Assembly (NCBI GenBank): GCA_016235585.1
Contig: JACRJY010000202.1
Location: forward strand, 1-53,463
DNA from: Verrucomicrobiota bacterium
Lineage (GTDB): Bacteria > Verrucomicrobiota > Verrucomicrobiia > Limisphaerales > JACRJY01
DNA length: 53,463 nt
Direction of reading: 5' to 3'
Below, one piece after another: positions 50,455-53,463 of this stretch; the first letter of the stretch is position 1; each line of letters starts with the position of its first letter. Below the pieces are notes generated by a model that searched no databases, was not told the DNA's origin, and saw only the letters and a program-made list of their open reading frames with translations. Made by a program: the position numbers and the translations under genes.

Positions 50455-51470
50455 CCTTCGCGCTTGAAGCTCGCGAGCAGTTCCTCCGGCGTCACCGTCG
50501 CGGTGCCGACTTTGCCCACGACCACGCCCGCCGCGTGGTTCGAGAAAATCGCCGCCTCGATGGGCGACGCGCCGGCGGCAATCGCCAGCGTGAACGACGC
50601 AATCGCCGTGTCGCCCGCGCCGGAAACATCGAACACCTCCTGCGCCACGGTGGGGATGTGAAATGGTTTGTGCCCGCGCTGGCAGAGCAGCATTCCTTGG
50701 TCGCCGAGCGTGATGAGCAGCAGCGCGGGCTGAAGTTCCTTCAGCAGCTTGTCAGCAACGATCAGAAGGTTTTTGTCCTGCAACGGCGCGACGCCGCGCT
50801 GGCCGTCGGGCAGGCCGGCGAGTTCAAAGGCCTCCTTGCGGTTGGGCGTGATGAGCGAGAGGCCGGCGAGATTGAGGCGGTTGACCGGCTTCGGGTCGAG
50901 GCTCAACCAGATGCCGCGCGTGCGGCAGAGATCGCGCAGCTCATCGAGCAGCCACTGCGTCGCAACGCCCTTGCCGTAATCGCCCATGATGACGGCATCG
51001 GTGTGGGCGAGGCGGCGCTTCACCTTGTCGAGCAGGCGGCGCGAAGTCTTCGCGTCCAGTTCGGCGCGCGTCTCGCGGTCCACGCGGACGACCTGCTGCT
51101 GGTGCGCGATGATGCGCGTCTTGATGCTCGTGTGCCGGTGCGAACTCTCCTGCAGGCCGCCACACGCGACGAATTCCCTTTCCAGCAGCTCGCGCAGCTT
51201 GTGCCCCGCCGAGTCGCGCCCGATGACGCCGAACATCTCCGCCGTCGCGCCGAGCGCGGTGAGGTTGCGCGCGACGTTCGCCGCGCCGCCGGGCATGGAG
51301 CTTTCGCGCTCAAAATCCAGCACCGGCACCGGCGCCTCCGGCGAGATGCGCGTGACGCGGCCCCACACGAAGCGGTCGAGCATCACGTCGCCGACGACGA
51401 GCAGGCGGGCGGTGCGCGCGCGGGCGAGCAACTGGCGAAGGCGCGGCAGTGAAAGGCGGGCGGAATTCAT
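50451..51470 (-). CDS. hldA: D-glycero-beta-D-manno-heptose-7-phosphate kinase
   Basis: 339 residues of the PfkB/ribokinase family. MPGGAANVARNLTALGA (sugar-binding signature), ITLGDQGMLL and the anion-hole motif DVSGAGDTAIASF are intact. It has only the kinase domain; the nucleotidyltransferase half found in HldE is missing, so a separate hldC should exist elsewhere. Coupled with gmhB (ATGA overlap), it supplies heptose-bisphosphate for ADP-heptose and LPS core synthesis. Confidence 0.93.
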   Translation of the reverse strand: MNSARLSLPRLRQLLARARTARLLVVGDVMLDRFVWGRVTRISPEAPVPVLDFERESSMPGGAANVARNLTALGATAEMFGVIGRDSAGHKLRELLEREFVACGGLQESSHRHTSIKTRIIAHQQQVVRVDRETRAELDAKTSRRLLDKVKRRLAHTDAVIMGDYGKGVATQWLLDELRDLCRTRGIWLSLDPKPVNRLNLAGLSLITPNRKEAFELAGLPDGQRGVAPLQDKNLLIVADKLLKELQPALLLITLGDQGMLLCQRGHKPFHIPTVAQEVFDVSGAGDTAIASFTLAIAAGASPIEAAIFSNHAAGVVVGKVGTATVTPEELLASFKREG

Positions 51471-51860
51471 CGGGACAGAATGAAAATCATTTCGGCGGCG
51501 GCATCAAGGCTGGAATTGCCAGCCCCCGGGCCGGCGGTGGATGAGGAAGCCGGAGCCCGGCAGAAACATCGCCTCGCCCGCGAGCGGCGGGAACGCCTTG
51601 GCGACCGTTCGCGCGCATTTTCTGCAAACGACCCGGGTGAACAAACGGCGAGCGGTCTCTCCCGGGGCGGCGCCGAAGAAGTCCGGCAGTCGCGCCGAAC
51701 CGGGCGTTGTGCCGGGCGCGCCCCGGTTGTGGGCGCGGCAAATTTTTCCCGCAAAAAACCCTTGTGAAAAAATTCACGCTGCTTCAATTTCCCTGTCCGC
51801 TTTCGGAACCGCGCGGACGGGGAATCCCGGCGCGCGGCCCCGCCGGCGGTTCTCAAACTG
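51471..51860. other. 390-bp divergent promoter region hldA/atpB
   Basis: No convincing gene; the frames that stay open are low-complexity and unlike atpI or any other ATP synthase accessory gene. A Rex-like operator is at 51762-51779. The spacer is high in GC except for 51740-51790. Confidence 0.7.
51762..51779 (+). promoter_or_regulatory. Rex-type operator candidate upstream of the ATP synthase operon
   Basis: TTGTGAAAAAATTCACGC, 16 of 18 positions of the Rex operator form TTGTGAA-N4-TTCACAA. It lies 82 bp before the atpB start. Rex represses respiratory and energy genes at low NADH/NAD+. Confidence 0.5.
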
Positions 51861-52835
51861 ATGCGTCTGTTGCTTTCAACGTTGATGGCGGTGCTTTTTC
51901 TCGCGCTGCCGCGCGGCTCCTCCGGGGCCGAGCCTCATCCCGCCCCCGGCGGGGCGGTCTTGTCCGCCGCCCCCGAAATGGTGAAGAAGGCCGCCGCCGC
52001 CGAGGCGCACCACGGCCTGCCGCCCGCCGCGCCGGTGTTCAGCGTCGGCCCGCTCCAGTTCACCAGCTCGATGATTGTCACATGGATGGTGGCGCTGGGG
52101 CTGATTCTGCTGGCCCAGATGGCGACGCGAAACATCCAGCTCGTCCCCAGTGGCCTGCAAAACTTCGTCGAATGGCTGGTCGAAGGGATGTATGAGTTCT
52201 TCACGGAAATCCTCGGCAAAGACCTCGTCAAAAAAACCTTCTGGTTCTTCTGCACCATCTTCATCTTCATCCTGTTCACGAACTGGTTCGGGCTGATTCC
52301 GGGCGTCGGCACGGTGGGCATGGGCCACGCGGACGCCGCTGGCCACTTTCATCTGGACAAGCCCTTTCTGCGCGGCGGCAACGCCGACCTGAACATGACG
52401 CTGGCGATGTCGCTCACGTTTTTCCTCCTCTGGACGGTGTGGTCGCTGCAGGCGCTGGGCGCGGGCGGCTTTCTCAAGCACATTTTCAGCGGCGGCGACA
52501 ACGGCAAGGGCTTCATGGCGCTGTTCATGATCGCCATTTTCTTCTTCGTCGGCATCATCGAGGTCATTTCCATCGCGTTCCGCCCGGTGTCGTTGAGCTT
52601 CCGCCTCTACGGCAACATCTTTGCCGGCGAGAACATCCTGGAGTCCATGATGCACCTCGGCGGGGCGGCCTTTGGCTGGCTGCTGCCGCTGCCGTTTTAC
52701 TTTCTCGAACTGCTCGTGGGGCTGGTGCAGGCGCTGGTGTTCACCCTGCTGACCTCGGTGTTCACGGCGCTCATGTGCGCGCATCACGACGAAGGCCATG
52801 GCGACGATCACGGCAAGGCCGAGCACGCGCATTAA
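51861..52835 (+). CDS. atpB: ATP synthase F0 subunit a
   Basis: 324 residues. A cleavable-looking N-terminal hydrophobic segment (MRLLLSTLMAVLFLALPRGSSG) and a 50-residue periplasmic part precede the membrane helices. The essential arginine is in SLSFRLYGNIFAGEN, the last helix pair contains LVQALVFTLLTSVFTALMC, and the end is His/Asp-rich (HHDEGHGDDHGKAEHAH), which could bind metal. It starts the operon; atpI is not seen. Rex-like site upstream. Confidence 0.95.
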   Translation: MRLLLSTLMAVLFLALPRGSSGAEPHPAPGGAVLSAAPEMVKKAAAAEAHHGLPPAAPVFSVGPLQFTSSMIVTWMVALGLILLAQMATRNIQLVPSGLQNFVEWLVEGMYEFFTEILGKDLVKKTFWFFCTIFIFILFTNWFGLIPGVGTVGMGHADAAGHFHLDKPFLRGGNADLNMTLAMSLTFFLLWTVWSLQALGAGGFLKHIFSGGDNGKGFMALFMIAIFFFVGIIEVISIAFRPVSLSFRLYGNIFAGENILESMMHLGGAAFGWLLPLPFYFLELLVGLVQALVFTLLTSVFTALMCAHHDEGHGDDHGKAEHAH

Positions 52836-52908
52836 AACAATTTCAGCCGCCGGACCGTGGGCAAACTGCGGGGGCGGCTGGGAACAACAACAAACGAAAG
52901 GCAATAAC

Positions 52909-53097
52909 ATGACTGGCAGTCTTCACATCGGTCTGGCGGCCCTCGGGTCGGCCATTGGCGTGGGCATCATCGGCATGAAGGCCGCCGAAGCGACCGGACG
53001 CAATCCGGGCGCGGCGGGCGCCATCCGCAACCAGGCGATCATTTTCGCCGCGTTGGCGGAAGGCGTGGTCTTCTTCGCCATCTTCCTCGCGAAGTAA
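52909..53097 (+). CDS. atpE: ATP synthase F0 subunit c
   Basis: 62 residues, shorter than most c subunits (70-90). A GAAAGG ribosome site lies before the ATG at 52909. Helix 1 is SAIGVGIIGMKAAEATG, the polar loop is RNP (usually RQP), and the ion-binding glutamate is E51 in ALAEGVVFFAIF. There is no extra Gln/Ser/Thr pattern of Na+-type c rings, so H+ coupling is likely. The shortening is mainly of the two ends. Confidence 0.93.
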   Translation: MTGSLHIGLAALGSAIGVGIIGMKAAEATGRNPGAAGAIRNQAIIFAALAEGVVFFAIFLAK

Positions 53098-53104
53098 TCT
53101 TGCG

Positions 53105-53130
53105 GGCGCGGAGTCGCAAGGCTCCGCGCC
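53105..53130 (+). repeat. Hairpin between atpE and atpF
   Basis: GGCGCGGAG (53105-53113) pairs perfectly with CTCCGCGCC (53122-53130) around TCGCAAGG. There is no U-run. It probably stabilises or partly stops the transcript so that atpE is made in excess. Confidence 0.75.
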
Positions 53131-53155
53131 CCGCAACCTTTCGGAAGCAAATTTT

Positions 53156-53463
53156 ATGAACCTGTATCCTGTTCTTGCCGCCGCCGCTGCCGAGTCGGGC
53201 GGCCCGGTGGAAGTCATCGCCAAGCAGTTCGGCGTGACGTGGCAGCTGTTGATCTCGCAGATCGTCCTTTTCGTCATCGTCGCGGTCGCGCTCAAGAAGT
53301 TCGCCTACCAGCCCATCCTCGACATGCTGGAGGAGCGCAAGCGCCGCATCGCCGACGGCCTCGCCGCCGCCGACAAGAGCAAGGCCGAGCTGGCCAGCGC
53401 CCAGGCCAAGGTGCAGGAAATTCTCGGCCAAGCTGGTGTTCAGGCGACCAAAATGATCGAGGA
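53156..53463 (+). CDS. atpF: ATP synthase F0 subunit b, 5' part
   Basis: Starts at the ATG at 53156 (MNLYPVLAAAAAESGGPVEV) and runs past the window edge, 102 complete codons visible. A membrane helix (about 31-48, LLISQIVLFVIVAVALKKF) is followed by the stator helix with LDMLEERKRRIADGLAAADKSKAELASAQAKVQEIL, the conserved b-subunit pattern. Third gene of the atp operon. Confidence 0.93.
   Translation, partial: MNLYPVLAAAAAESGGPVEVIAKQFGVTWQLLISQIVLFVIVAVALKKFAYQPILDMLEERKRRIADGLAAADKSKAELASAQAKVQEILGQAGVQATKMIE

Noticed and set aside
51480..51767. Possible atpI-like gene upstream of atpB
   Set aside because: The 95-residue frame is charged and Arg-rich with no membrane helix, unlike AtpI.

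Overview
The window is a high-GC bacterial chromosome segment that I assign to the Verrucomicrobiota (PVC superphylum), probably a Pedosphaera-like lineage. The best single marker is a 51-residue small basic protein of the Chlamydia/Verrucomicrobia type (15383-15538). Supporting features are two DUF1080 domains, a ThuA protein, a monohaem secreted protein of planctomycete/verrucomicrobial type, a fragment resembling the C-terminal extension of verrucomicrobial sigma factors, and frequent GTG/TTG starts with weak Shine-Dalgarno sites. I saw no rRNA, tRNA or CRISPR array.

Layout. 1-5995: edge of a transposase, rho, a three-domain LMW-phosphatase/RpiB/GlyA fusion, an S41-like protein and a sigma-factor-like remnant. 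6016-7934: a small-protein/nucleotidyltransferase pair lying between two copies of the 5' end of radC. 8033-15248: redox and sugar genes (haem protein, iron alcohol dehydrogenase, aldo/keto reductase, ThuA, phosphatase, DUF1080) separated by hairpin repeats. 15383-18695: small basic protein, rluB, an SH3 protein and folD in tightly packed order. 18700-23208: ABC ATPase, dnaA with an AT-richer non-coding region holding DnaA-box-like sites, PII, EVE protein and YggS. 23407-28917: GHL15-like protein, gmd, an orphan antitoxin-like gene, then a Ser/Thr kinase with a DUF1080 sensor-like domain convergent with an FHA-LuxR regulator. 28991-33387: operon of two NHL propeller proteins and a PhnD-PQQ fusion. 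33480-43554: a long minus-strand gene train resembling an organic-acid catabolic operon (Lrp, DapA-like aldolase, beta-hydroxyacid dehydrogenase, MFS, amidohydrolase, OYE, isochorismatase) interrupted by apparently foreign genes (GH30, DUF1016 nuclease and a lower-GC 172-residue gene). 43663-51470: rpmB, olsB-like acyltransferase, PDZ-M6 protease, cation/proton antiporter, glycosyltransferase, gmhB and hldA. 51861-end: start of the F1Fo ATP synthase operon (atpB, atpE, partial atpF), preceded by a Rex-like operator.

The most distinctive signal is structural. First, many intergenic spaces carry short tandem arrays with a 7-nt unit (or 9-11-nt words), often as inverted pairs, and three such arrays sit in frame inside protein genes (OYE, glycosyltransferase, signal peptide of the PhnD-PQQ protein). 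Second, an identical 24-bp element occurs three times, twice as a hairpin inside a signal-peptide region and once in the 3' end of the DUF1016 gene. Third, two independent insertions (nucleotidyltransferase pair at radC, GH30 at the OYE gene) are each bounded by a duplicated 60-66 bp copy of the recipient gene's 5' end, which suggests a common capture mechanism.

All family assignments were made by reading motifs; no database search was run.
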